Shown in pieces: positions 17,271 through 25,160 of a DNA stretch of 45,959 bases. Within the stretch, counting starts at the first letter, position 1; each line of letters opens with the position of its first letter. A program made the translations under genes and the position numbers. This DNA is from Terriglobia bacterium (lineage in GTDB: Bacteria; Acidobacteriota; Terriglobia; Terriglobales; Acidobacteriaceae): contig JAIQFA010000036.1 in NCBI GenBank assembly GCA_020073525.1, positions 1 through 45,959 on the forward strand, read 5' to 3'. Below the pieces are notes generated by a model. That model was given only the letters and a program-made list of their open reading frames with translations. It did not search any database and was not told the origin of the DNA.

Positions 17271-19361
17271 ATGAAAATCAGACTGTTCATTTTCGGCCTC
17301 ATCCTTGCCTTAGCAACGCCGCTGGCGCTCGCCGACGAGGGTATGTGGTTGTACAACGCTTTCCCGAAGGATCGTGTCGAGAAGCAATACGGTTTCCTGC
17401 CTACACAGGAATGGCTGGATCACTTACGGTTGTCGTCGGTGCGGTTCAACAATGGGGGCTCAGGCTCGTTCGTGTCGGCCGACGGCCTGGCGTTTACCAA
17501 TCACCACGTGGGCGCCGATTGTATTGGGAAGCTTGCCACGTCGGGTGCGGACTACATGAAGACCGGGTTTTACGCCAAAACCCAGGCCGAGGAAGCGAAG
17601 TGTCCTGATCTTGAACTGAACGTACTGGTGGGCATCGACGATGTCACCGCCAAGGTGAAAGCCGCGGCCACCGCCTCCATGTCGGCTGCCAGCGCTGGCC
17701 AGGCACAGCGCTCCGTCATGAGCGCCATCGAGAAGGACTGTGCCACTTCGACCGGGCTGCGTTGCGACGTGGTCACGCTCTACTCCGGCGAGGTTTACAA
17801 CCTCTACAAATACAAGAAGTACACCGACGTGCGCCTGGTATTCGCGCCGGAGTTTGCGGCCGCATTTTTCGGCGGCGACCCCGACAACTTCACCTTCCCG
17901 CGCTACGACCTGGACATCACGTTTTTTCGCGTTTACGAGAACGACAAGCCTGTCCATCTCGACCATTACCTGCAATGGTCCAAGGTTGGCCTCAAAGATG
18001 GCGATCTGATTTTCGTTTCCGGCCACCCGGGCGGCACCGATCGGCTCAAGACGGTGGCGCAATTACAGTTCTTGAAGAACGTGGATTATCCGTCGCGTCT
18101 CGGTATTTACAAAAGCCGCATCGCCATGTTTCAGAAGTTCAGTGCGGAGTCGGCGGAGAACGCGCGCATCGCTCAGGAAGAGATTTTCGGATACCAGAAT
18201 TCGCAGAAAGCGATTAATGGCGAGTATGAAGGGCTGAAGGATCTGTCCGTGATGTCGCAGATCAATGTGGCGGAGCGCGAGCGGGAGAAGGCTTACATGG
18301 AAAAACATGCAGGCGAGCCCAATCCCTGGGAAGAGATTTCCAACGCCATGAAGGTGAACCGGGAAATCTACGATCCGCTCACTTATCTTGAGCGCATGCG
18401 TGGGTTCAGTTCGGAGCTGGCACAATATGCCCGAATTCTGGTTCGTGTTGCGGAGGAAAAACCGAAACCGAACGGCGAACGGCTGCGCGAATATCGTGAT
18501 TCCAACCTGCCCTCCCTGGAACAGCAACTGTTCAGTTCGGCTCCAATCTATAAGAATCTTGAGACGGCAACCATAGCTCTGGCCTTCGCCCAGATGCAGC
18601 AGGCGGTGGGACCGGAAGATCCAGCGGTGAAGGCGGCGCTGGGCGGCAAATCACCGGAAGAGGCCGCCAAGGCGCTGATTACCGGTACAAAGCTGGAAGA
18701 TGTGGCTCTGCGCAAACAACTCTACGAGGGCGGGAAAGCTGCGGTGGAGGCCAGCACGGATCCGCTGATTGTCCTGATGCGCAACGTGGATCCCGAAGCG
18801 CGGGCGGTGCGTAAACGCTTTGACGACGAAGTCGATGCCGTGGTGCGACGCGACGGAGCTAGCATCGCTCGGGCACGATTCGCCCAATCCGGATTCACCC
18901 AGCCTCCGGACGCGACCTTTACCCTGCGTCTGACCTACGGCACGGTGAAGGGGTATGACGAGAATGGTAAGAAGATTCCCTACTTCACAACGTTTGCCGG
19001 TGCCTTCAGGCACTCCGAGGAGCACGGCGGGAAGCCTCCATACAATCTGGCGGCAAGTTGGCCGAAGATGAAGTCGAAACTCAATCTCGATACGCCTCTG
19101 AACTTCGTTACGACGGCGGACATTATTGGCGGCAACTCGGGCAGTCCGACGGTGAATAAGGCCGGCGAGGTGGTTGGGATTATCTTCGACGGAAATATCC
19201 AGTCGCTGGTCTTGAACTTCTATTACGACGACCGCGAGGCGCGGGCCGTGTCGGTCGATTCGCGCGGTGTCATCGAAGCGCTGCGCAAAATCTACGGCGC
19301 CGATGGCCTGGCGAACGAACTGACGGGCGAGAAAGCGGCAGCGAAGGCCGCGGGGGAATAG
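17271..19361 (+). CDS. Secreted S46-family dipeptidyl peptidase (DPP7/DPP11-like)
   Basis: 696 residues from ATG 17271 (SD GGAGAA); the upstream open frame is not used. The signal peptide is residues 1-21 (LALATPLALA). The mature N-terminus DEGMWLYNAFP and the catalytic-His region ADGLAFTNHHVGADCIG are hallmarks of peptidase family S46. The nucleophile is in GGNSGSPTVN near the C-terminus, followed by VVGIIFDGN. The enzyme removes dipeptides from peptide N-termini outside the cytoplasm, so it probably supports peptide nutrition. P1 specificity cannot be assigned by eye. Monocistronic. Confidence 0.9.
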   Translation: MKIRLFIFGLILALATPLALADEGMWLYNAFPKDRVEKQYGFLPTQEWLDHLRLSSVRFNNGGSGSFVSADGLAFTNHHVGADCIGKLATSGADYMKTGFYAKTQAEEAKCPDLELNVLVGIDDVTAKVKAAATASMSAASAGQAQRSVMSAIEKDCATSTGLRCDVVTLYSGEVYNLYKYKKYTDVRLVFAPEFAAAFFGGDPDNFTFPRYDLDITFFRVYENDKPVHLDHYLQWSKVGLKDGDLIFVSGHPGGTDRLKTVAQLQFLKNVDYPSRLGIYKSRIAMFQKFSAESAENARIAQEEIFGYQNSQKAINGEYEGLKDLSVMSQINVAEREREKAYMEKHAGEPNPWEEISNAMKVNREIYDPLTYLERMRGFSSELAQYARILVRVAEEKPKPNGERLREYRDSNLPSLEQQLFSSAPIYKNLETATIALAFAQMQQAVGPEDPAVKAALGGKSPEEAAKALITGTKLEDVALRKQLYEGGKAAVEASTDPLIVLMRNVDPEARAVRKRFDDEVDAVVRRDGASIARARFAQSGFTQPPDATFTLRLTYGTVKGYDENGKKIPYFTTFAGAFRHSEEHGGKPPYNLAASWPKMKSKLNLDTPLNFVTTADIIGGNSGSPTVNKAGEVVGIIFDGNIQSLVLNFYYDDREARAVSVDSRGVIEALRKIYGADGLANELTGEKAAAKAAGE

Positions 19362-19376
19362 AACCCGCAATAAGCT

Positions 19377-19398
19377 GAGATTCTGAATCTAGAATCTC
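19377..19398 (+). terminator. Perfect 8-bp hairpin after the S46 gene
   Basis: GAGATTCT-GAATCT-AGAATCTC, 15 bases after the stop codon. It is followed by GAAAAAG rather than a T-run, so intrinsic termination would be weak on the + strand. Confidence 0.35.
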
Positions 19399-19432
19399 GA
19401 AAAAGTGCCGCAAACAACCAAAGCGTAAACTA

Positions 19433-19508
19433 CAGTGGACACAGCGGTTCACAGGAAAACCATCACGCAGGTTCTTTCCCCTGTGTTCCTCTGTGTCCCC
19501 CTGTGGTA
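19433..19508. repeat. Family C palindrome
   Basis: Arms CAGTGGACACAGCGGTTCAC and CTCTGTGTCCCCCTGTGG, between the convergent S46 and amidohydrolase genes. Confidence 0.65.
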
Positions 19509-19522
19509 AAGATTTTGACTTT

Positions 19523-20410
19523 CTATTCCGGCCAGAGTGTCGCCGCGGTTTTGCTCAAGATTTGCTCGCGCATCTCTTCGCTCATGGGCAGCGCCTTGAA
19601 CTCATCCAGATTGCGTTTGACATCCGGAACTCCTGGCCCGGGCCAGTCCGTGCCGAACAGTGTTTTGTGGGCAATCTCGTCGAGGCGCGGAAAATATTTC
19701 AGCAGGACTTTCGGTGGAATGCCGCTGATGTCGAGATGAACGTTGGGGTGGCGGCGCAGCAGGAAAAAGGCGGTGTTCATCCAGAGCGGCCGGCCGCCGT
19801 GGGCCAGCAGTATCTTCAACTTCGGGAAATCGACCGCCACATCGTCTAGGTAGATCGGGTCGCCGTATTTGTTGCGGGCGCCGGGGAAAATCGACGTGCC
19901 GGTGTGGAACATGACGGGGATTCCATTCGCCTCGGCGGCGCGGTAGATGATTTCCAGTTCCTTGACTCCGTGCAGATAATCGTTCGGAAACAACAGTTGA
20001 TGCGGCGGGTGGATCTTGATCATGCGCAGGCCGAGGCGCAGGATGTGCTCGACGTCGGCCATGATGTTGGTGGTGTGCCGCGGATGCAGGCTGCCACAGG
20101 AGATGAGGCGCTTGGGATCGTGCTTGGTGTAATCGGCGACGAACTGGTTGACCTCGGGTGTAAAGCCGATTACCTCCGGCGCAACGTAGTTGATCAAAGC
20201 AGCACGATCCACGCCGCAACGGTCGAGATATTTCAGGAAAGCCTTGGGGGAGCGGCAATACTCGACGATCTCGTCGAAATTCGCACGCTTGCGCTTCATC
20301 AGTTCAAGCGCGTGCGGCCTGAAGAGTTCCATCGGCTCGATGTGAATGTGGCAGTCGGTGATCAAGACAATTCTCAGTTCGACAGGCTTCGCGCTATCGG
20401 CTTTGAGCAC
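19523..20410 (-). CDS. TIM-barrel amidohydrolase (Amidohydro_2 type)
   Basis: 295 residues from GTG 20410. An internal TTG giving MITDCHIHIEP is an alternative start, since the first residues are repeat-like. Metal-site motifs of the amidohydrolase superfamily follow in order: DCHIHIEP, KIHPPHQ, FHTGTS, LAHGG and FGTDWPG. The closest recognisable group includes ACMSD and gamma-resorcylate decarboxylases, which act on aromatic or ring-cleavage carboxylates. It is the last gene of a leftward series that starts at the tetR gene, so a role in aromatic breakdown is possible but inferred from context only. Confidence 0.75.
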   Translation of the reverse strand: MLKADSAKPVELRIVLITDCHIHIEPMELFRPHALELMKRKRANFDEIVEYCRSPKAFLKYLDRCGVDRAALINYVAPEVIGFTPEVNQFVADYTKHDPKRLISCGSLHPRHTTNIMADVEHILRLGLRMIKIHPPHQLLFPNDYLHGVKELEIIYRAAEANGIPVMFHTGTSIFPGARNKYGDPIYLDDVAVDFPKLKILLAHGGRPLWMNTAFFLLRRHPNVHLDISGIPPKVLLKYFPRLDEIAHKTLFGTDWPGPGVPDVKRNLDEFKALPMSEEMREQILSKTAATLWPE

Positions 20411-20437
20411 GCCTGCTCGTAGCTCGTGGCTCGGAGC

Positions 20438-20761
20438 TCAGTACAACGGTATTTTCGGATCGACCGTGCGCGCCCAGCCGTCGATGCCGCCTCGCATGGA
20501 TTGAACTTTTTCGTATCCCTGCTGGCGGAGCCAGTTGGTGACTGTTAGCGAGCGCACGCCACGATGGCACATCACCACGATGTGAGAGTCGGGATCGAGT
20601 TCCTGGTGAGCGCGTGTCGGGATGTCGCCCATCGGAATGTGCTTGGTCCCTTCGATGTGCGAGGCCTCGTATTCCCACGGCTCGCGAACGTCGAGCAGGG
20701 TAAACGCATCCCCGCGCTGCTGCAACGACTTGACCTGACTCGGTGATATTTCGAAGTCCAT
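20438..20761 (-). CDS. Single-domain rhodanese-like sulfurtransferase
   Basis: 107 residues from ATG 20761. LLDVREPWEYEASHI near the N-terminus and the active-site loop VVMCHRGVRS with its Cys around residue 65 are diagnostic. The six-residue loop (CHRGVR) is of the GlpE/thiosulfate-type size. It probably carries or transfers sulfane sulfur in the cytoplasm; the physiological acceptor is unknown. The TGA stop is directly followed by a GAGC-rich repeat, then the amidohydrolase start 27 bases on. Confidence 0.85.
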   Translation of the reverse strand: MDFEISPSQVKSLQQRGDAFTLLDVREPWEYEASHIEGTKHIPMGDIPTRAHQELDPDSHIVVMCHRGVRSLTVTNWLRQQGYEKVQSMRGGIDGWARTVDPKIPLY

Positions 20762-20815
20762 AATGTAAGGTCTACGGTGTCAGGTCTCAGCAACCCACGT
20801 CATCCACGTTCAATA

Positions 20816-21265
20816 CTATCGCGAACCCTTCCTTCGGGGTTCCGACGCACTGCCTAGCGTGGTCAGACTCAACAGGGCTGCTAGCGCCCAGAGCGTACCG
20901 GTTCCTATTCGTGCGGTACGAACATTCACCGCCGGAATGCTATGCCACAGCGTTAACCCACACCCGATTACAAAATTGATAACGAGCAGCCCGAAGAACA
21001 CACGCTCGCGCAGACAGCGCGTGTCCAGCGCTAGGCCGGCCAACAAGAGAATCCAAACGATATAGGTTGCGGCGGTCCACCAGTCATGGGGCCAGTCATA
21101 CTCTTGGCGGGTGACATGGCTAAACGACAGCCAGGCGAAGTAGACACAGCCGAGGAATCCCGCCACGGCCCACAGGGGCGTGCGGCACATGAGGTGGCCT
21201 GAGCTGTAGGACTGCTTTGCCCCGGTCCCCGCTTTGACCTTCCCGTTCTTTACTTGCCTGTCCAT
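20816..21265 (-). CDS. Four-span membrane protein of unknown function
   Basis: 149 residues. ATG 21265 overlaps the end of the upstream crotonase gene by 16 bases, which suggests translational coupling; ATG 21190 is an alternative start that removes a basic, non-hydrophobic N-terminus. Hydrophobic spans are near residues 32-50, 66-82, 88-108 and 122-138, with a WPHDWWTAATY loop between the first two. No recognised family. It belongs by position to the aromatic-CoA cluster. Confidence 0.6.
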   Translation of the reverse strand: MDRQVKNGKVKAGTGAKQSYSSGHLMCRTPLWAVAGFLGCVYFAWLSFSHVTRQEYDWPHDWWTAATYIVWILLLAGLALDTRCLRERVFFGLLVINFVIGCGLTLWHSIPAVNVRTARIGTGTLWALAALLSLTTLGSASEPRRKGSR

Positions 21266-22026
21266 TTCGGCGGTCGTTTGTCGAGGAAGGCAATGATACC
21301 CTCGCGCGCGTCTGCGGTCGAGATGAGTTCCTCCAGGTAAATCTTTTCCGCACGCGCCAGCCCTTTATCAAAGTGAATTGCGTCCCACGCGTAAATTGCC
21401 TTTTTGGCGTGAGCGAGCGCTGCCGGGCTCAGGTGGCGGAGTTCATTCACTGTTTCTTGAATCACTGACTCCAGTTCCTCAGCGCGAGCAGAACGATTGG
21501 CGAGGCCGATGGCGACCGCTTCGTCACCGGAGAACTGGCGTCCGGTAAGAATGAGTTCAGAGGCGCGTTTCTGGCCGATCAATGCGGGCAAGGCGACGGC
21601 GGCAACTGGCGGGTAGCAACCGAGCTTGATCTCGGGAAATCCCCAGGTGGCGTCGCGCGCGGTGTAGACGAGATCGCATACGGCGGCGAATTCCGCGCCT
21701 CCGCCGAGGCAGGCGCCGCGTACTGCCGCAATGGTGACTTTGCGCGAGGCAACGATCGCCTTAATCACGGCGTGAAAGCTAATGAGCATCTCGTGAATTT
21801 GCTCGGGAAGGTGCGCCTTGATGTCCACACCGGCGGAAAAGTTAGCACCGTCGCCTTCGAAGAGAATGGCAGAAACATCGGGGTGGGATTCAATTTCCGT
21901 GAGCGCCTGCCGAAGTTCGCGCGTCATTCGCAAGTCGATGACATTTAGAGGAGGGTTGGTTAGCTTGACGCGGGCGATGGGCAACGCGGCGTTTACTTCG
22001 ACTCGACTTGTAGCGGGTGCGGTCAT
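21250..22026 (-). CDS. Crotonase-superfamily enoyl-CoA hydratase, dienoyl-CoA hydratase-like
   Basis: 258 residues from ATG 22026. The crotonase fold shows the oxyanion-hole loop NFSAGVDIKAH and the GACLGGGAEFAAVCDL helix carrying the first catalytic Glu; the second is in FPEIKLGCYPPVA. The CYPPVA stretch and divergent N-terminus recall cyclohexa-1,5-dienecarbonyl-CoA hydratases rather than standard fatty-acid crotonases. It lies downstream of a BoxB-type epoxidase and overlaps a membrane-protein gene. It probably hydrates or opens a ring-derived acyl-CoA; the precise substrate is inferred. Confidence 0.75.
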   Translation of the reverse strand: MTAPATSRVEVNAALPIARVKLTNPPLNVIDLRMTRELRQALTEIESHPDVSAILFEGDGANFSAGVDIKAHLPEQIHEMLISFHAVIKAIVASRKVTIAAVRGACLGGGAEFAAVCDLVYTARDATWGFPEIKLGCYPPVAAVALPALIGQKRASELILTGRQFSGDEAVAIGLANRSARAEELESVIQETVNELRHLSPAALAHAKKAIYAWDAIHFDKGLARAEKIYLEELISTADAREGIIAFLDKRPPKWTGK

Positions 22027-22044
22027 GTTCGACGAAGGTCATTT

Positions 22045-22152
22045 GCCACAGTGGACACAGGGGAACACAGCGGAATGCGGACCGTACCTTGCCTTTCTGT
22101 TTTTCTGCGTGACTCCGTTGTGGATTGTGCAGGACGGGCGCGGACGCCCGTC
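22045..22152. repeat. Family C palindrome followed by a family A hairpin
   Basis: CCACAGTGGACACAGGGGAA pairs loosely with CTCCGTTGTGG (to 22123). GACGGGCGCGGACGCCCGTC (22133-22152) is a perfect 8-bp stem. Both fill the gap between boxB-like and crotonase genes. Confidence 0.65.
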
Positions 22153-22169
22153 GCTCGATTTTCTATTTT

Positions 22170-23345
22170 CTAGATGTTAATTGCTGACTTGCGGGGCTCG
22201 CCGATCGTGGACAGCGGATCGCGAGCGCCCTCTTTCTCTTTGATCCACTTCTCTTCGTTGCGGATGATGTCGAGAAGCAGCGCTTTGTCTTTCGCGCTGG
22301 GCAGATTCTCTTCACAGTGTTGCTCGTAGCTGCGATCGTCGAGCGGTTCGCCGGTCTCGCAGTGGTACTTCTTCCCTGCCCACCGTCCGATATTGCGGTT
22401 GAAGTGGATGTCGGGCGTGTAGAACTTCTTTTCGCCTGGCTTCAGGAAGGTATTCAGCCGCTCGACTAATCCCGCGACTTCCTCGCGATAGAGATGGCGG
22501 CTGTAGTCGTTGAGGTCGTCGAGGTCGGCAGCCTTGTCGTTCTTCAACTCGTCGTAGCGGCCTTTGATTCCCCAGACATACGCCCAGTGCGCCGAGGAAG
22601 AATGATCGGTGCCGAAAAGGTCGAACGAACTTGAGATCCACTTGTTCAAATATTTCTGCAGGAGCCAGCGCGGGATCACGCCGGCTTCGACAACGCGTCT
22701 TAAACCATCATGGCCGGTTCCCATGTGGAAGGCTTCCTCGCGCAGCATGTACGAGGTCGAACGTCCTAGTGGCGCGAATGAGGAATACTTCAACATCTGC
22801 AATTGGAATTTGCCGTCGCGGTCGACGAAATCTGTATAGGTGAAGAAATCCAGCCAGTTATCGACGTCGACGTTGAAAGTGCCGAGCAGGCGCGCGTTTT
22901 CAAATGCCCGGCGCTCCAGCATCTTCTGCGCTTCGACTTTGCCCGAGGACCCGAAGAAGTCGATGAGCAGCGCGCACATCTGCCAACCGTGCCGCATTTC
23001 TTCGATCATCACCCTGGTGAGGGCGCGGCGGTCCCAGTCGGTGGGCGCGGTCTCGAAGAGGTTGCGCTGCTGCTCGACGCTCGCGAACTCGGTGTCGCCC
23101 TGGTACACAATCATGTTCATCAGGGCGTCACGCATCTGCTGCGTGGGGACTTGGCGCAGGTTTTCCCACTTGTTGCGGCCTTTGTAGGAGCCAAACTGGA
23201 TTTCCTCGGTTTCAATTGCGCCGTAGAGCGTGTCGAAGTGGAAGGCCTCGACGTCATCTTTGTTGACGCCAACTTCTTTGCGCCATTCGTTGAAGAGGCC
23301 GACCCAATCGCTAAAGCTTCCAACTTTCGCTACTTTGCCTGGCAT
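22170..23345 (-). CDS. boxB: BoxB-type di-iron benzoyl-CoA epoxidase homologue
   Basis: 391 residues from ATG 23345 (SD TGAGGT). The earlier ATG at 23387 only translates a family C repeat. The ferritin-like di-iron site is visible: Glu86/Glu91 in GDTEFASVEQQ, E116xxH119 in IEEMRHG, and E204xxH207 in REEAFHMG. FFTYTDFVDRDGKFQLQML, ML.EEA.HM and the Asp/Ser-rich DLFGTDHSS region match my memory of BoxB of the hybrid aerobic benzoate pathway better than PaaA. BoxB forms 2,3-epoxybenzoyl-CoA. It seems shorter than typical BoxB (about 470 residues). No BoxA reductase or full-length BoxC is in the window. Confidence 0.75.
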   Translation of the reverse strand: MPGKVAKVGSFSDWVGLFNEWRKEVGVNKDDVEAFHFDTLYGAIETEEIQFGSYKGRNKWENLRQVPTQQMRDALMNMIVYQGDTEFASVEQQRNLFETAPTDWDRRALTRVMIEEMRHGWQMCALLIDFFGSSGKVEAQKMLERRAFENARLLGTFNVDVDNWLDFFTYTDFVDRDGKFQLQMLKYSSFAPLGRSTSYMLREEAFHMGTGHDGLRRVVEAGVIPRWLLQKYLNKWISSSFDLFGTDHSSSAHWAYVWGIKGRYDELKNDKAADLDDLNDYSRHLYREEVAGLVERLNTFLKPGEKKFYTPDIHFNRNIGRWAGKKYHCETGEPLDDRSYEQHCEENLPSAKDKALLLDIIRNEEKWIKEKEGARDPLSTIGEPRKSAINI

Positions 23346-23363
23346 AGAAACCTCAAATTCTTT

Positions 23364-23438
23364 ACCACAGAGGGCACAGAGGAACACGGGGAAAAAAGGC
23401 TTTGGGGTTCCTCTGTGTTCCCCTGTGCCCTCTGTGGT
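23364..23438. repeat. Family C palindrome
   Basis: ACCACAGAGGGCACAGAGGA and CCCTGTGCCCTCTGTGGT form an almost perfect long hairpin between the crotonase stop (23448) and the boxB-like start (23345). Confidence 0.75.
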
Positions 23439-23447
23439 TCAAGCTCT

Positions 23448-24278
23448 TTACTTTGCCGTAAAAACAGCCGGACGCTTCTCTACGTACGCGGCCAGTCCTT
23501 CTTTCGCATCGTCGCTCTGGAACAGGATCTGCTGATTTTCGCGTTCGACGGCGAGGGCTGATTCCATGGGGATCTCCCATCCCGTCTGCACTGCGCGCTT
23601 GATCCGCCCCACGGCCTTCGCGGCCTTGTTGGGCGGAGTGAACTGGCGGGCGTACTCCATGATGTTCTCCATGAAGCCGTCGCGTTCGAAGATGTCGTTG
23701 ACGATGCCAAATTCCTGCGCCTCCTCGAAAGAGAACGTGTTGCCGGTGATCATCAGTTCGATGGCTTTGCTCTTCCCTACCAGGCGCGACAGCCGCTGGG
23801 TTCCACCGGTGCCGGGGAGGACGCCGAGGTTGACCTCGGGCAGACCGATTTTGCCAGCGTCTTTGCGGGCAATTCGGAGGTCGGCCGCCATCGCGATCTC
23901 CAAGCCTCCGCCGACGCAGTGGCCGTTAATCGCGGCGATGACGAGTTTCGGCGTGTGCTCTAGCCGCAACAGCGTTTCATTGGCGTGCAGGCAGAAGTAA
24001 TACTTGAACGTCGGATCGACCGAGACCAGCATCTTGATGTTCGCGCCGGCGGAGAAAAACTTGTCACCGACCCCCGTCAGCACGATCACGTGGACATCAT
24101 TGTCCATGCGAGCTTTGAGGATGGCCTCGTCGAGCTGGCGGTTCATTTCGTAGGTGTAGGTGTTGGCCGGAGGATCGTTCATCTCGATCACGGCCACACC
24201 GGCGTCCGTGCGATAGTTGATGAGCTGTTTCGTGGTGGTTTCCTGGGATGCCGACTGTGTCGAAGTTATCGTCGCCAT
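23448..24278 (-). CDS. Enoyl-CoA hydratase/isomerase (crotonase) with both catalytic glutamates
   Basis: 276 residues from ATG 24278, chosen for its strong SD (AAGGAG); ATG-like extension to 24311 is unsupported. Motifs: FFSAGANIKML oxyanion loop, GHCVGGGLEIAMAADL with the first catalytic Glu, LPEVNLGVLPGTGGTQRL with the second, and a C-terminal AYVEKRPAVF. This is the standard hydratase arrangement, as in PaaF and FadB-type enzymes. It is the first enzyme gene after tetR and precedes the boxB-like gene, so it probably acts on ring-opened acyl-CoA or beta-oxidation intermediates. Confidence 0.85.
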   Translation of the reverse strand: MATITSTQSASQETTTKQLINYRTDAGVAVIEMNDPPANTYTYEMNRQLDEAILKARMDNDVHVIVLTGVGDKFFSAGANIKMLVSVDPTFKYYFCLHANETLLRLEHTPKLVIAAINGHCVGGGLEIAMAADLRIARKDAGKIGLPEVNLGVLPGTGGTQRLSRLVGKSKAIELMITGNTFSFEEAQEFGIVNDIFERDGFMENIMEYARQFTPPNKAAKAVGRIKRAVQTGWEIPMESALAVERENQQILFQSDDAKEGLAAYVEKRPAVFTAK

Positions 24279-24328
24279 AGGTTGACTCCTTAAAATATAG
24301 GTTCCGCACATCCTGCGTAAATCGGGTT

Positions 24329-24398
24329 CGTATCAGGGCATCGCTTCAGCGATGCCGTAAGTTCGTCAAAACAGACTGCCCCTTCAGGGGCCGCTTAC
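24329..24398. repeat. RAYT-type (family E) double hairpin forming the tetR 3' end
   Basis: Two hairpins, GGCATCGCTTCAGCGATGCC and TGCCCCTTCAGGGGC, separated by about 30 bases. The same two-hairpin layout flanks the RAYT gene at 31551-31711 and 32164-32237. The tetR TGA (24346-24348) lies in the first hairpin loop. Confidence 0.65.
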
Positions 24399-25035
24399 TG
24401 CCGTGCACAATTCCGTTGAGAACCAGGTTGCCCATCCGTTCCGCAAGCGCCTCCGCGTTGCCGTCAACCCGCGGGTTGTACCAGGTGTAAATCCAGTTGA
24501 TCATGCCGAACAGGCTCATGACCGCGGTGCGCGTGTTGAAATCGAGGCCGCGTTTTTGCCGGAGGTCTTCCATGAGCCCAAGGCAGATGCGGTAGTACTC
24601 ACGCTTGATGCCGGCGATCTCCGAGCTGAAACCATTCTTCAACGACTCGTCTTCGTGCGAGAGCACCTTCAGTCCCGGTTGGTTGCTTACGAAATATTCA
24701 AGGTGATTCAGGATGAAGATGTGAATGCGCTCCTCGGGATCGGTGACGCTCTCGAGGCGTGCTTTGAGGCTTTCGAGAATGGTGGTGAACGTGTGCTTCT
24801 GAATGAGGTACAACAGGCGCTCTTTGGATTGGAAGTAGTGATAAAGCCCCGCCAGCGACATGCCGGTAGCGCGAGAAAGATCGCGCATGGAAGCGCCTTC
24901 GTATCCCTTGAGGCAAAAGACCTCGGTAGCGTGCTCCAGAATTTGCCCGAGGCGGCGGTCGAAACGGGTCACAGGCAAGTGAGTCGACGTTCTGCGAGAA
25001 CTCCGAGAGGCGCGGACTGCGGGTTGCGTGGCCAT
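24346..25035 (-). CDS. TetR-family repressor, likely of the aromatic/acyl-CoA cluster
   Basis: 229 residues from ATG 25035. Upstream ATGs at 25074 and 25065 are rejected because they lie in or before the -10 of the promoter. The N-terminal HTH reads LGQILEHATEVFCLKGYEGASMRDLSR (split by the turn) and AGLYHYFQSKERLLY, a classic TetR helix-turn-helix; the rest is a helical ligand-binding domain. It precedes the crotonase and boxB-like genes on the same strand, so it probably senses an acyl-CoA or aromatic-CoA. The final residues (SKRPLKGQSV...LRHR) are translated from a RAYT-type repeat. Confidence 0.85.
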   Translation of the reverse strand: MATQPAVRASRSSRRTSTHLPVTRFDRRLGQILEHATEVFCLKGYEGASMRDLSRATGMSLAGLYHYFQSKERLLYLIQKHTFTTILESLKARLESVTDPEERIHIFILNHLEYFVSNQPGLKVLSHEDESLKNGFSSEIAGIKREYYRICLGLMEDLRQKRGLDFNTRTAVMSLFGMINWIYTWYNPRVDGNAEALAERMGNLVLNGIVHGSKRPLKGQSVLTNLRHR

Positions 25036-25036
25036 A

Positions 25037-25083
25037 GTTCGAACGTTCGTTCTAAGTATAGCCATTGGTGACATAGATCACAA
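25037..25083 (-). promoter_or_regulatory. tetR promoter with overlapping palindromic operator
   Basis: Minus strand: -35 TTGTGA (25083-25078), exactly 17 bases, -10 TATACT (25060-25055). Immediately downstream TAGAACGAACGTTCGAACTA (25054-25036) holds the perfect palindrome CGAACGTTCG across the expected +1 and up to the ATG at 25035. The layout suits autorepression by TetR and may control the whole leftward cluster. Confidence 0.65.
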
Positions 25084-25160
25084 GAGATTGTGACCGTCCT
25101 GAAACAACTACTTCACCACCCGTCTCAAAACCTCCCGATCTTCCAAAAGAACAGATTGGT

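Noticed and set aside
23346..23387. N-terminal extension of the boxB-like gene (FLCALCGKEF)
   Set aside because: It is translation of a family C repeat; the SD supports ATG 23345.
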